Below are positions 24,271 through 33,600 of a stretch of 50,528 nucleotides of DNA, in pieces (positions within the stretch are counted from its first letter, which is position 1; each line of letters begins with the position of its first letter). The translations under genes were made by a program, and so were the position numbers. This DNA comes from Methanogenium sp. MK-MG. GTDB lineage: Archaea > Halobacteriota > Methanomicrobia > Methanomicrobiales > Methanomicrobiaceae. The DNA lies in contig NZ_JAAAWJ010000008.1 in assembly GCF_009914725.1 (NCBI RefSeq), forward strand, positions 1 through 50,528, written 5' to 3'. The notes beneath the pieces were generated by a model. It was given only the letters and a program-made list of their open reading frames with translations, was not told where the DNA came from and did no database searches.

Positions 24271-25245
24271 TCAGGGCACCTCGACAGAATCAAGGATTTG
24301 CCGGATGACGGCTGTAGCGTTTGTTCCGCTGATCTCTGCCTCACGTCTGAGAATGATCCTGTGCTGAAGTGCCTGCAGGGTTACTGCCTTTACATCATCA
24401 GGAATGACATAATCTCTGTTCTCCAGTGCCGCCTTTGCCCGACTCCCCCGAATAAGAGCAATCGACCCGCGGCTGCTTGAACCCAGTGCAATATCCGCAT
24501 GTTCACGCGTTGCCATGATAATATCCCGTATGTATGAAAGAATCTCTTCTCCTGCATGGATCTGTTTAACATATTTCACATCATTGAGAATGCCTTCTCT
24601 GGTAAAAAGCGGCGACATGTTTTTTGCAAATGTTTTCCAGTTGAGCATACCGTCCCGTTCACGCCGGATGATCTCAAATTCATCTTCAGCAGAGAGCTGT
24701 GTCGCATTGACTGAGAACATAAACCGGTCTTTCTGTGCCTCGATGAGGGGGAATGTCCCTTCAAATTCCATGGGGTTCTGGGTTGCAATGGTAAAAAAGG
24801 GATGGGGAAGGGGATATTCGGTTCCGTCGATGGTTGCCTGTGTCTCCGAGAGTGCCTCGATGAATGCACTCTGGGTTTTGGGCGGGAGGCGGTTAATCTC
24901 ATCAACAAGAAGGATATTCGTGAAAATTGGTCCTTTCTTCAGTTCAAATATATTCCTGTCAGCGTTCCAGAACTGTATGCCGATGATATCTGCCGGCTGA
25001 CTGTCAACCGAGGACTGAAACCGGTGGAATTCGCAGCCTAAAAGAATCGCAGAGGTCTTTGCAAGTGTTGTCTTGGCAGTGCCGGGCACCCCTTCTATCA
25101 GTATATGACCTTCTGAGAGAACGGCAATGACTATCATTTCAATGAGTTCATCATTTCCGACAACCAACTGCCTTATCTCATCCCGCATCTGGAAATACTT
25201 ATCTGAGATCTGTGTAACTGAGTCTGTATTTTTATATCGTGTCAT
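24271..25245 (-). CDS. MoxR-family AAA+ ATPase
   Basis: 324 residues, the standard size. Walker A GVPGTAKTTLA near residue 53, the pre-sensor helix region SSVDSQPADIIG, Walker B LLVDEINRLPPKTQ, sensor 1 ATQNPMEFEGTFPL, the arginine-finger region EAQKDRFMF and sensor 2 SSSRGSIALIRGSRA are all present, so it should be an active hexameric ATPase. It is expected to act with the DUF58 protein encoded immediately downstream. It has 22 bases between it and the DUF4350-like gene. Confidence 0.93.
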   Translation of the reverse strand: MTRYKNTDSVTQISDKYFQMRDEIRQLVVGNDELIEMIVIAVLSEGHILIEGVPGTAKTTLAKTSAILLGCEFHRFQSSVDSQPADIIGIQFWNADRNIFELKKGPIFTNILLVDEINRLPPKTQSAFIEALSETQATIDGTEYPLPHPFFTIATQNPMEFEGTFPLIEAQKDRFMFSVNATQLSAEDEFEIIRRERDGMLNWKTFAKNMSPLFTREGILNDVKYVKQIHAGEEILSYIRDIIMATREHADIALGSSSRGSIALIRGSRAKAALENRDYVIPDDVKAVTLQALQHRIILRREAEISGTNATAVIRQILDSVEVP

Positions 25246-25267
25246 TTATTTTCCCTGATATGCTGAT

Positions 25268-26143
25268 TTATAGTATTCTCCGTGCATATGCGGCGCAGAT
25301 AATGCCTGTAATTAGTAATAATACTAATATTTTAATGATGGTTGTATTTTTTGCACCGGTAACGGCCTGCAGGGCACCATCCGTTTCAAATGGCTGTGAA
25401 GCGATGGTGTCATAGGCTGTATCCATACCGGTAGCAAGGTTATTTCGTAATCGTGTATTGTCCCGTTCAGATACCGTGGTATCCATACTGTTGATGAGAA
25501 CTCCGCTGTCTGAAAGAATAATGATTTCCCCGGATTCAAGAAACTCGCGTGCCATCACAGTTTCTTTGCCAAACGTCTCCATACCGTCTGCCCTCCCGTT
25601 GTTATTTCTGTCAATCCACGAGATAACTGAGGTCTGAAGCAGTATCTCCCCACCGGTCAGTGTTGACGGCTGGTTCAGGGCAATGCTCTCCACGCCTTTG
25701 AGAAGTCTGTGGTCCTGTGCCCGGTAGGCGATTACCATACGCGGGTCTGCATATTCCCTGTCGATGCTTGACAGTATGGATTCATGAATCCTGATGGAAC
25801 TTCCCATGGCCTCCAGGATACTGTTTGCCGATTCATTTTTTGCAATTACAATAAGCGTCCCACCGTCTCTCACAAATTGCCTGATACTGTCTGTTTCCTC
25901 TTCAGGCAGAGCGTGTGGTTCAACCATGATTAACGTCTCAGGAGGTGCTGAACGGAGAATGGCATAGGACGTAATGGCAGTGCTGCCGGTTCTGTCAAGC
26001 TGGTCATAGAAAGCGGAGGTGCCGTTCCATCCGCCGTTATAGCGGGATAGTTCAGCATCTGTTGAGGAGAGATAGCTAAGTATCACGATGCCTGCAAGTA
26101 TCAACGCTGCAACTACCAGTATGTTTCCTGTGGTCTGTTTCAT
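25268..26143 (-). CDS. DUF4350-like membrane protein
   Basis: About 291 residues from MKQTTGNILVVAALILAG, with one transmembrane segment at the N-terminus and one at the extreme C-terminus (IIKILVLLLITGIICAAYA, then RRIL). The middle contains GGWNGTSAFYDQLDRTG and FVRDGGTLIVIAKNES, the class I glutamine amidotransferase-like fold typical of DUF4350 proteins found in MoxR-DUF58-DUF4129 operons. Catalytic residues of glutamine amidotransferases are not evident, so a binding role is more likely. The start ATG overlaps the upstream stop (ATGA); an earlier in-frame start at 26176 is less likely. Confidence 0.8.
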   Translation of the reverse strand: MKQTTGNILVVAALILAGIVILSYLSSTDAELSRYNGGWNGTSAFYDQLDRTGSTAITSYAILRSAPPETLIMVEPHALPEEETDSIRQFVRDGGTLIVIAKNESANSILEAMGSSIRIHESILSSIDREYADPRMVIAYRAQDHRLLKGVESIALNQPSTLTGGEILLQTSVISWIDRNNNGRADGMETFGKETVMAREFLESGEIIILSDSGVLINSMDTTVSERDNTRLRNNLATGMDTAYDTIASQPFETDGALQAVTGAKNTTIIKILVLLLITGIICAAYARRIL

Positions 26144-27891
26144 GCGGCACCCATGCACCGGATGGCCTCGTCCCACGCCACGAGAAGTTCATCCCCTTTT
26201 TGGTGGTATTTTCCGTAGACCATTGCTTCATACATGGTTACAAACACGTATGCCTGTTCCCGGCATCTGCCTTCCAGTCTGTCTGCCTGTTCTCGCATCG
26301 TCTCAGACGGTCTGCACTTCTGTCCGGTATAGAACCCAATTGCGGCAGTAAGTCCTTCTCCCAGTATACGGGAGGCATCAGCAGGTGAGAGTGTAGTTCT
26401 CTGCGAAATATATCTGCTGCGGAAATCCTGTATTGCAGTGGCTTCTGACCGACTGTCTCCACGCGTATCTTCTGCTCTTTCAGGCAGGGGACTCGTGGAA
26501 GGATGCTCTTCTGTTGTATCAGGTTCACTTGTCTCTTCGGGCGACCCTTCTTTTTCTCTGTTATTATATCTGCGGCGAAGTATCAGGTATCCGGCACCCG
26601 CTGCAACAATTGTGAACAGTAATAGATAGAGGAGGAGGTCATTTTGGCCGACTGAGACTACAGATTCCCTGCTTCTGCACTCATTCACCGGAAAACCCGG
26701 GTCTGAGAAGACTGACTGGATAATGTAATCTCCCGGTCTGACCTCTGTTTCATATGAATATGCACCCGAGCTGTCTGTATATACTGTCGTCTCTGTTTCG
26801 TTATCCAGACCCCTGAGGTAGATGGTCACCGGTGCATCGGAGACATCCCTACATTCAGTTGTCAGTCTGCCTGAAGAAAGCACAGTACTGCCCATCACAG
26901 ATACATTGAGTGTCAGCACGCCTGCTGTCCCGGCAACAGAGACCGGTATGATCGGGGAGAATACATTGCCGGCCCGTGTATAAACAAGATGTGTGCCTGC
27001 ATACATGTGGTGAATAGTAAACGGGATGCCATACTCTCCTGTATTCGTACAGGCTGAAACGGCGAATTCTCTGCTGTCGATGTAGAGGGTGACAGGTTCT
27101 CCTGTGGGAATATCTCCTGTCCGCGAATATACTCCTGCTGCATGAATTCCATCGCCATATATACCACCGGAAGGATTTGTGGCAAGTGTCAGCTCTTCAT
27201 TGAATGTTATGGCGGTATCTGATGCCCGGACAATCCGTTCTTCCTGCCTGCCTTCAATTTCTCTGATATGGTCTGCAAAGTGATCAACAGAAGATTCCAT
27301 TGCTTCAGGGTCCACTTCAATCGCTCTCCCTGTCTTTGCCATTGCAGCAGTGTTCTTTTGGTATTGCCCGAATTCCTGTGTGATCTTTTCGCGAAGTGCT
27401 TCCCCTTCATATGCGATGGAATACATCATCTCAGGATTGTCTTCGTTCTGATACTGAATTTCAAGGCGGTTCAGTTCATCAAATGCGATTGAATCGTTGA
27501 GCAGTTCTTCAAGATTTCTGATGTTTTCTGCATTGTTCTTCCTGAATTCACCAATTTCAGACTCGCTCATATCCAGGTTGATAACGAGACGGTCAAACTG
27601 CGATGCCGCCCTGCGGTACTCGGCAAGATCCTCTTGCGCATCTTCAAAATTATTTAAGCGCACATTCAGAACAATGGTTCCGGAGGAGCCAAGGAAGTCC
27701 TGCATCAGCGGCTGAAGGTCAGCGGTTTTCTCCTGCGAAATCTGTTTCAGGGCGATTGGGTTCTTAAAAATCCCGGCCCCTTCGACATTGCTTATCGCAT
27801 ATATTTCAGGTTCTGCGGTGTATGGCATCAGCAAAACTGCAAAGAGGATGGCCAGCCAGATGAAGATGATGGGGGCGGTATACCTCTTCAT
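26140..27891 (-). CDS. Large membrane protein with coiled coil, Ig-like domain and DUF4129-like C-terminus
   Basis: 583 residues. A signal or anchor segment (IIFIWLAILFAVLLMPY) is followed by a helical, probably coiled-coil region (~70-210, e.g. LEELLNDSIAFDELNRLEIQ). A beta-rich region (~220-420) contains EPVTLYIDSREF and SPIIPVSVAGTAG and resembles carboxypeptidase-regulatory or Ig-like folds. A second transmembrane segment is at ~428-445 (LLLYLLLFTIVAAGAGYLIL), followed by a charged linker and a ~100-residue helical tail (ASRILGEGLTAAIGFYTG) like the cytoplasmic DUF4129 domain. It is the probable membrane client or scaffold of the MoxR system. Both ends overlap neighbours in ATGA fashion. 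Confidence 0.75.
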   Translation of the reverse strand: MKRYTAPIIFIWLAILFAVLLMPYTAEPEIYAISNVEGAGIFKNPIALKQISQEKTADLQPLMQDFLGSSGTIVLNVRLNNFEDAQEDLAEYRRAASQFDRLVINLDMSESEIGEFRKNNAENIRNLEELLNDSIAFDELNRLEIQYQNEDNPEMMYSIAYEGEALREKITQEFGQYQKNTAAMAKTGRAIEVDPEAMESSVDHFADHIREIEGRQEERIVRASDTAITFNEELTLATNPSGGIYGDGIHAAGVYSRTGDIPTGEPVTLYIDSREFAVSACTNTGEYGIPFTIHHMYAGTHLVYTRAGNVFSPIIPVSVAGTAGVLTLNVSVMGSTVLSSGRLTTECRDVSDAPVTIYLRGLDNETETTVYTDSSGAYSYETEVRPGDYIIQSVFSDPGFPVNECRSRESVVSVGQNDLLLYLLLFTIVAAGAGYLILRRRYNNREKEGSPEETSEPDTTEEHPSTSPLPERAEDTRGDSRSEATAIQDFRSRYISQRTTLSPADASRILGEGLTAAIGFYTGQKCRPSETMREQADRLEGRCREQAYVFVTMYEAMVYGKYHQKGDELLVAWDEAIRCMGAA

Positions 27892-28154
27892 GAACCGATA
27901 ATCTCCATGATCTTCTGCAGCACAATAATTCCGAAGATGATTACGCCTCCGGCGGCCAGGTATTTTGCATACCTGATCATTCTTGGTTCAATGAACGGTG
28001 GGTCGGTCAGTTCAATGATTACGAGCACCCCAATCAACCATAATACAAAGAATATTTCGAGGTTAACCACCTGGGCGAGTGTCATGAACCCAAGGATGAT
28101 GAGCATCCAGAGAAAGATGGCAAGTAGAGAATACCCCCGAGTTGTAATGCCCAT
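27888..28154 (-). CDS. Small three-span membrane protein, first gene of the MoxR operon
   Basis: 88 residues with hydrophobic segments at about 8-28, 32-48 and 65-82 (YSLLAIFLWMLIILGFM, IFFVLWLIGVLVIIEL and YLAAGGVIIFGIIVL). No family is recognised. It is the most upstream gene of the seven-gene minus-strand operon that runs to 21748; its last bases overlap the next start (ATGA). A TATA-like TTATTAGTAT lies ~25-35 bases before the ATG on the minus strand. Confidence 0.7.
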   Translation of the reverse strand: MGITTRGYSLLAIFLWMLIILGFMTLAQVVNLEIFFVLWLIGVLVIIELTDPPFIEPRMIRYAKYLAAGGVIIFGIIVLQKIMEIIGS

Positions 28155-28274
28155 TTCTTAGAATTTCTCTTCTTTGATACTAATAAGAATATCGACTATT
28201 TCTGGCATGCGCAACGCATTCGCAACAAAGGAATAAAATACTCGGGGAACATATTGGGTGTCAGGTGTTATATT

Positions 28275-28778
28275 ATGAAACAAATACTGACAATTCTTGC
28301 CATATTATGTTTCTTCTCAGTCATGGCGGCTCCGGCATCAGCATTTACTGCTGAATCTCTTTCTATTAATGTGTCAGAGAACGGGGATGCGACGGTTACA
28401 TTCTCATATAATCTTGGCTGGGCTGAAAAAATTGCGGTATTCTTGCGTATTGCAGATCCTGCCACTGAATTAAAGGGTGCTCTGGAGAGCAATTCCGGAA
28501 AAGAGGTCTCGGTAAGTGAAGTGACAACAAATTCTGCTTCATTTCTGATCAATGGATATGCACATGTCGATACCGGTGACAGTGAGATGACCTACACAAC
28601 ACCGGCATTATCATTTACCCGTGCCAGTGAAATCCTTTCAGATTACTGGTTTGCCCCGCTCATATCTGTGGATTTATCTCCTGCAGAGACGACGGTTATC
28701 TTCCCCGACGGGTATACAGAATATTTCTATGACAGTATCGAGATACCAAAGATCAGTCATGCCATCTCTCTTTCATAA
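28275..28778 (+). CDS. Secreted protein of unknown function
   Basis: About 167 residues from MKQILTILAILCFFSVMAAP, with a typical signal peptide ending at ASA-F (residues ~23-25). The mature part alternates short strands (LSINVSENGDATVTFSYNLG, AVFLRIADP) and lacks cysteines; a beta-sandwich is likely. The ending FYDSIEIPKISH has no membrane anchor. I do not recognise the family, though similar short secreted proteins are common in Methanomicrobiales. GGTG lies upstream of the ATG at 28275, and the gene is divergent from the MoxR operon. Confidence 0.65.
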   Translation: MKQILTILAILCFFSVMAAPASAFTAESLSINVSENGDATVTFSYNLGWAEKIAVFLRIADPATELKGALESNSGKEVSVSEVTTNSASFLINGYAHVDTGDSEMTYTTPALSFTRASEILSDYWFAPLISVDLSPAETTVIFPDGYTEYFYDSIEIPKISHAISLS

Positions 28779-28853
28779 TCTTCTTTTTTGGCTACCATAT
28801 GTTCACGTAATAAGACTCATATCGCCAAAGGTAGACTCCTATACTGAGTCGAG

Positions 28854-31475
28854 ATGAGCAAAGGACCAACACCTGCAATGAAGCAGTTTTATGAGATGAA
28901 ATCACGGTATCCCGGCTGTGTTCTCTTTTTTCAGATGGGGGACTTCTACGAGACGTTTGGGGAGGATGCCGAACTGATATCACGGGAACTTGACATCACC
29001 CTTACCTCACGCGGTAAGGACCAAAATGGAGAGCGTATGCCTCTTGCCGGTGTCCCGATTCATGCAGGAGAAGCCTATATTGCCCGTATGGTGAAGAAAG
29101 GATACCGTGTGGCCGTCTGTGATCAGGTTGAAGATCCAAAAAAAGCAAAGGGTGTTGTGAAACGTGATGTTGTCCGTGTCATCACCCCGGGCACGGTGAT
29201 AGACTCTTCGATGGTTCCTTCTGAGGGGCAGGCATATCTTATGGCAGTCGTCCCTGATTTGAAACAAACCAGCTTTGGTCTTGCATTTCTGGACATCACC
29301 ACGGGTGAATTCTTTGTCACCACATGCAGGGCAGATGACGGAGGTAATGGTCTTCTCTCTGCAATAGACCGTACCGGGCCGCGGGAATGTCTCCTGCCTC
29401 AATCGTTGTCCCCGAGGCTGCAGCCTCTTTTTGAGGGCCGGGGAATAGCTATCACACCCTGCGGCACAGAATACTTTGACTATAAAGAGGCGCTGTCCCG
29501 GTTAACGCGGCAGTTTGGTGTATCAACTCTGGGGGGATTTGGCTGTAATGACATGGATGAAGCAGTGACTGCAGCCGGTGCCTGTCTGCGGTATGCCACA
29601 GAGACACAGAAGTGTGATCTGGGGCATATCACTACACTGTATACACGGCTGCCTGAGCGTGGTATGCTGCTTGACGCAATCACGATGCGCAATCTTGAAC
29701 TGATACGCAATATTCGTGACGGTGGGACGGAACATACCCTTCTCTCGGTCCTTGACCGGACAAAGACTGCCATGGGCGGTCGCCTTCTCCGCACATTCAT
29801 CACCAGTCCCCTTACCGATAAAGAGGAGATAATGGCGCGTCTGGATGCCGTCGACTACTGTCTGAATGAACCACTCCGGCGTGAAATTATCAGAAGTCAC
29901 CTGCATCGGTTTGCGGATATTGAACGCATTGCCGGCAGAATTGCATATGGTAATGTGGGTCCCCGGGATCTTCTCACACTCCGTGATTCGCTGGAACGGT
30001 CACCCGGGATCCGGGACGTGCTCTCCTTAGATGACAGCATGACTCCTCTTCTTCTCTCTGAAATAGAGGCAGGCATCAGGGATCACACGGATCAGGTTTC
30101 CCTGATCTGTGCTGCAATTGTTGATGACCCGCCTGTGCTGGCACGGACTGGCGGGGTAATACGGGAAGGGTTCAGTAGTGAACTGGACGAAATACAGAAT
30201 ATCAGCCGTAGCGGTAAAGACTGGATTGCATCATTCCAGCAGCAGGAGCGGGACCGCAGCGGTATAAAATCACTGAAGATCGGGTATAACAAAGTATTTG
30301 GATATTATATCGAAGTGACAAAGGCAAATCTCTCGCTTGTGCCGCCGGAGTATCTCAGAAAGCAGACCCTGACTAACGGCGAACGGTTTACCCTCCCGGA
30401 ACTACAGGAGATGGAGCAGAAGATTGCGCATGCACAAGAGCGTCAGAGTGCCCTTGAAGAAGAACTCTATGCAGAGATCATCATCCGTCTGAAAAAGGCT
30501 GTTCCCTCCATACAGGCAACCGCGCAGGCAATTGCCCGTCTTGACCTCTTCTCTGCCCTTGCGGATGCTGCCGCTGAAAACGGATATACACGTCCTGTTA
30601 TTGAAGATTCCGGACGCCTTCTGATCACCGATGGCCGTCATCCGGTGGTGGAAGAGAGTCTTTCATCCGTCGGATTTGTCCCGAATGACGCTGAGCTCGA
30701 TACGGGAATGGATCAGATCGTCATCATCACCGGTGCCAATATGGCAGGAAAATCCACCTATATGCGGGAAGTTGCCCTCATCTGTATCATGGCACAGATG
30801 GGGAGTTTTGTGCCTGCTGCCCGGGCCGTTGTCGGCATCATTGACCGTGTCTTCACCCGTGTCGGTGCATTTGATGATCTTGCAAGCGGTCAGTCGACAT
30901 TTATGGTTGAGATGGTGGAACTTGCCAATATTCTCAATAATGTGACCGAACGCAGCCTCGTGATTCTTGACGAAATTGGCAGAGGTACATCAACCCTTGA
31001 CGGGTATTCGATTGCACGTGCTGTTCTTGAATTCCTGCACGGGACCGGAAAACGGGGGCCGCGGACCCTGTTTGCAACCCATTTCCATGAAATCGTGGAG
31101 GTTGAAGCAGACCTGAAAAGGGTGAAAAACTGTCATTTTGCGGTGAAAGAGACGGGGAGTGATGTGGTTTTTCTGAGGAAACTGATACCGGGAGCAACAG
31201 ACAGAAGTTATGGTATTCATGTGGCGCGCCTTGCGGGTATTCCCGGAAAGGTGATACAGAGGGCAGGGGAAGTGCTTGAACAGGAACGGCAGCGGACACC
31301 GGTATCTGAAGGGAGACGTGCCCCGCGGTATACTCAGATGCTCTTGATGGATGCCCCCGGGGGTGGTTGTGCCACGGAAAGCCCGGCTCTCATTGAACTG
31401 AAAAACCTGGATCCGGATTCACTGACACCGCGTGAGGCGCTTGTAAAGCTCTATGAACTCCAGAAGAAGGTGTGA
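28854..31475 (+). CDS. mutS: DNA mismatch repair protein MutS
   Basis: 873 residues, full length for MutS1. The mismatch-binding F-x-E motif is in QMGDFYETFGEDAE near residue 28. Connector, lever (LLRTFITSPL) and clamp regions follow in order. The ATPase domain has Walker A GANMAGKST near residue 627, STFMVEM, Walker B VILDEIGRGTSTLDG and ATHFHE. The C-terminal helix-turn-helix region for dimerisation (SYGIHVARLAGIPGKVIQRA) is intact. It is a bacterial-type protein, found in methanogens probably by lateral transfer. mutL follows at 15 bases, so the two form an operon. Confidence 0.97.
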   Translation: MSKGPTPAMKQFYEMKSRYPGCVLFFQMGDFYETFGEDAELISRELDITLTSRGKDQNGERMPLAGVPIHAGEAYIARMVKKGYRVAVCDQVEDPKKAKGVVKRDVVRVITPGTVIDSSMVPSEGQAYLMAVVPDLKQTSFGLAFLDITTGEFFVTTCRADDGGNGLLSAIDRTGPRECLLPQSLSPRLQPLFEGRGIAITPCGTEYFDYKEALSRLTRQFGVSTLGGFGCNDMDEAVTAAGACLRYATETQKCDLGHITTLYTRLPERGMLLDAITMRNLELIRNIRDGGTEHTLLSVLDRTKTAMGGRLLRTFITSPLTDKEEIMARLDAVDYCLNEPLRREIIRSHLHRFADIERIAGRIAYGNVGPRDLLTLRDSLERSPGIRDVLSLDDSMTPLLLSEIEAGIRDHTDQVSLICAAIVDDPPVLARTGGVIREGFSSELDEIQNISRSGKDWIASFQQQERDRSGIKSLKIGYNKVFGYYIEVTKANLSLVPPEYLRKQTLTNGERFTLPELQEMEQKIAHAQERQSALEEELYAEIIIRLKKAVPSIQATAQAIARLDLFSALADAAAENGYTRPVIEDSGRLLITDGRHPVVEESLSSVGFVPNDAELDTGMDQIVIITGANMAGKSTYMREVALICIMAQMGSFVPAARAVVGIIDRVFTRVGAFDDLASGQSTFMVEMVELANILNNVTERSLVILDEIGRGTSTLDGYSIARAVLEFLHGTGKRGPRTLFATHFHEIVEVEADLKRVKNCHFAVKETGSDVVFLRKLIPGATDRSYGIHVARLAGIPGKVIQRAGEVLEQERQRTPVSEGRRAPRYTQMLLMDAPGGGCATESPALIELKNLDPDSLTPREALVKLYELQKKV

Positions 31476-31490
31476 CAAGGGTTTGTGCTG

Positions 31491-33545
31491 ATGCCTGAAA
31501 AGAGAGACACGGGAGTTATCCGCCTGTTAGACGATGAGACCGTTAACACGATCGCTGCCGGTGAAGTGATTGAACGGCCTGCATCTGTGGTGAAAGAACT
31601 GGTGGAGAATGCGGTGGATGCCGGTGCAGATATGATAAAGGTGGACATCACCGTCGGCACGCAGCATATCAGCTCGGTTCAGGTGTCTGATACCGGGTGT
31701 GGTATGCAGGCGTCTGATGCACGGATGTCTTTTGTCCGCCATGCGACCAGTAAGATTCACAGTCCGGACGATCTCTCCAGAATACATACGATGGGTTTTC
31801 GGGGTGAGGCACTTGCAAGTATTGCTGCCGTATCACGGATTACTCTGACAACGAGGGCAGAGGACAATGATGCGGGCACAGAAATTATCATTGAAGGCGG
31901 GGAGATACTCTCTGTTTCAGAGGTGTCCGCACCACAGGGCACAACAATACTGGTCGACAATATTTTCTTCAACACTCCTGCCCGCCGGAAATTCCTAAAG
32001 TCAAAGGAGACTGAACTGCTTCATATTTATCGTGCGGTTGAAGCAGAAGCCTTTGCACATCCTGAATCTGCATTTCGTCTGAGAGTAAACGGGAAAGAGA
32101 AACTCAGAACCCAGCGCACGACAACGATGCTGCAGACCATTGCACAGGTATTTGGAACTGAGATCTCCCGGCATATAATACCTCTCAGTGCAGGAACCCC
32201 GGTGATGAGGGTGGATGGCGCCATTGTACGCCCGGAGGCCTGTCGCCCGAATGCCGGGGAGATACATCTCTGTGTGAATGGACGTCCCGTCACATCACCA
32301 CAGATTGTCAGGGCCATTCGTAAAGGATATGGCACCCTCATTCCAAAAGGCAGGTTTCCCGTGGCGTATCTGAGTATCAAAATCGACACGTCGCTCGTTG
32401 ATGTGAATGTTCACCCTGCAAAACGGGAAATTCACCTGAGCCGGGAAAAAGAGATCATCAGTGGTATATCCGACGTCATCAGGGATACGCTTCAGACAAC
32501 TGATTTGATCCATGGTAATACACCTGCAGCCTCAACAGGCAGCCGGGAAATCCAACCGGGCCGGAAAAAGGAGATCATCAGTGATATATCAGACGCCATC
32601 AGGGGTACGCTTCAGACAACTGACCTGACTCATGGTGACACACCTGTCCCTTCAACAGGCAACCAGAAAATCCAACTGGGCCGGAAAAAGGAGATCATCA
32701 GTGATATATCCGACGCTATCAGAGATACGCTTCAGACAACCGACCTGACTCATGGCGATACGCCTGTCCCTTCAACAGGCAGCCGGGCACCTGCATATCA
32801 TCATCTCCCCGAATACCGTCAGGGGGTGGTGTCAGAGGCGATTCCCGATATCATTGGAAACTCTTCCCGGAATACTCAGCCGGAGAAGCTTCACATCAGG
32901 TATGCGGCGACAGATAAACAGCTTCGCCTCACGAGTAATATGGACGGTGACACCGGAGTGAATCTCCTGCCATCGATGCGGATTATCGGTCAGGTGGCTG
33001 ATGGCTACATTCTGGCTGCATCGCGTGACAATGATGAACTGTTGATCATCGACCAGCATGCCGCCCATGAGCGCATACTCTACGACCAGTTGTGCAGGCG
33101 GAGGGATAGCGGTATCCAGAGGCAGGAACTGTTGGTGCCGCTTGTTGTTGAGCTGAATGCTGCAGAAAAACTGGCACTTTCAGCAAATGTTGATATACTG
33201 CTGGACCTGGGTTTTATTGTTGATGAATTCGGGCCCGATGCGTTTGTAGTGAGGGCAGTACCGATGGTTCTCGGCAAACGTCTGGGAACGGAGATGATCC
33301 ATGACATTGTCTCTGACCTGGTAATAGAAAGCCGGAAAACAGCTGATGAAAAATCTGACCGCATCACCGCGACCATTGCATGCCGGGGAGCAATTAAGGC
33401 AGGCAGTCCCCTGACACAGGAACAGATGGAACGTCTGGTTCTTCAGTTGTCCCACACCAGTGAACCTTACACCTGTCCGCATGGACGTCCGGTCATTCTC
33501 TCATATTCGCACAAGGAACTTGACCGCATGTTTCACCGGACCTGA
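31491..33545 (+). CDS. mutL: DNA mismatch repair protein MutL
   Basis: About 684 residues. The GHKL ATPase domain shows IAAGEVIERPASVVKELVENA (motif I, split here as IAAGEVIERP and KELVENAVDAGA), DTGCGM, MGFRGEALASIA and GTTILVDNIFFNTPAR. The transducer domain ends VDVNVHPAKREIHLS. A 3 x 40-residue duplicated linker follows. The C-terminal domain has the endonuclease-type motif DQHAAHERILYDQ, ACRGAIKAG and CPHGRP. In the DQHA(x)2E(x)4E metal motif the last E is D, a conservative change. The ATG at 31491 is preferred over the GTG at 31485, with AAGGG eight bases before it. Confidence 0.96.
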   Translation: MPEKRDTGVIRLLDDETVNTIAAGEVIERPASVVKELVENAVDAGADMIKVDITVGTQHISSVQVSDTGCGMQASDARMSFVRHATSKIHSPDDLSRIHTMGFRGEALASIAAVSRITLTTRAEDNDAGTEIIIEGGEILSVSEVSAPQGTTILVDNIFFNTPARRKFLKSKETELLHIYRAVEAEAFAHPESAFRLRVNGKEKLRTQRTTTMLQTIAQVFGTEISRHIIPLSAGTPVMRVDGAIVRPEACRPNAGEIHLCVNGRPVTSPQIVRAIRKGYGTLIPKGRFPVAYLSIKIDTSLVDVNVHPAKREIHLSREKEIISGISDVIRDTLQTTDLIHGNTPAASTGSREIQPGRKKEIISDISDAIRGTLQTTDLTHGDTPVPSTGNQKIQLGRKKEIISDISDAIRDTLQTTDLTHGDTPVPSTGSRAPAYHHLPEYRQGVVSEAIPDIIGNSSRNTQPEKLHIRYAATDKQLRLTSNMDGDTGVNLLPSMRIIGQVADGYILAASRDNDELLIIDQHAAHERILYDQLCRRRDSGIQRQELLVPLVVELNAAEKLALSANVDILLDLGFIVDEFGPDAFVVRAVPMVLGKRLGTEMIHDIVSDLVIESRKTADEKSDRITATIACRGAIKAGSPLTQEQMERLVLQLSHTSEPYTCPHGRPVILSYSHKELDRMFHRT
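32424..32783 (+). repeat. Three tandem 120-bp units inside mutL
   Basis: Units begin at 32424, 32544 and 32664, with an exact 120-base period and no indels. Each encodes about 40 residues: R-E-I-H/Q..., KEIISDISDAIRDTLQTTDL, then HGDTPVPSTG. Units 2 and 3 are most alike; unit 1 is the ancestral end of the transducer domain. The frame is kept, so the MutL linker is lengthened by about 80 residues. Confidence 0.92.
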
Positions 33546-33600
33546 GATAACATTTCCATCCCTGAGGGAATTTGTATCTCATCTCTCCTTTTTTGTTGCT

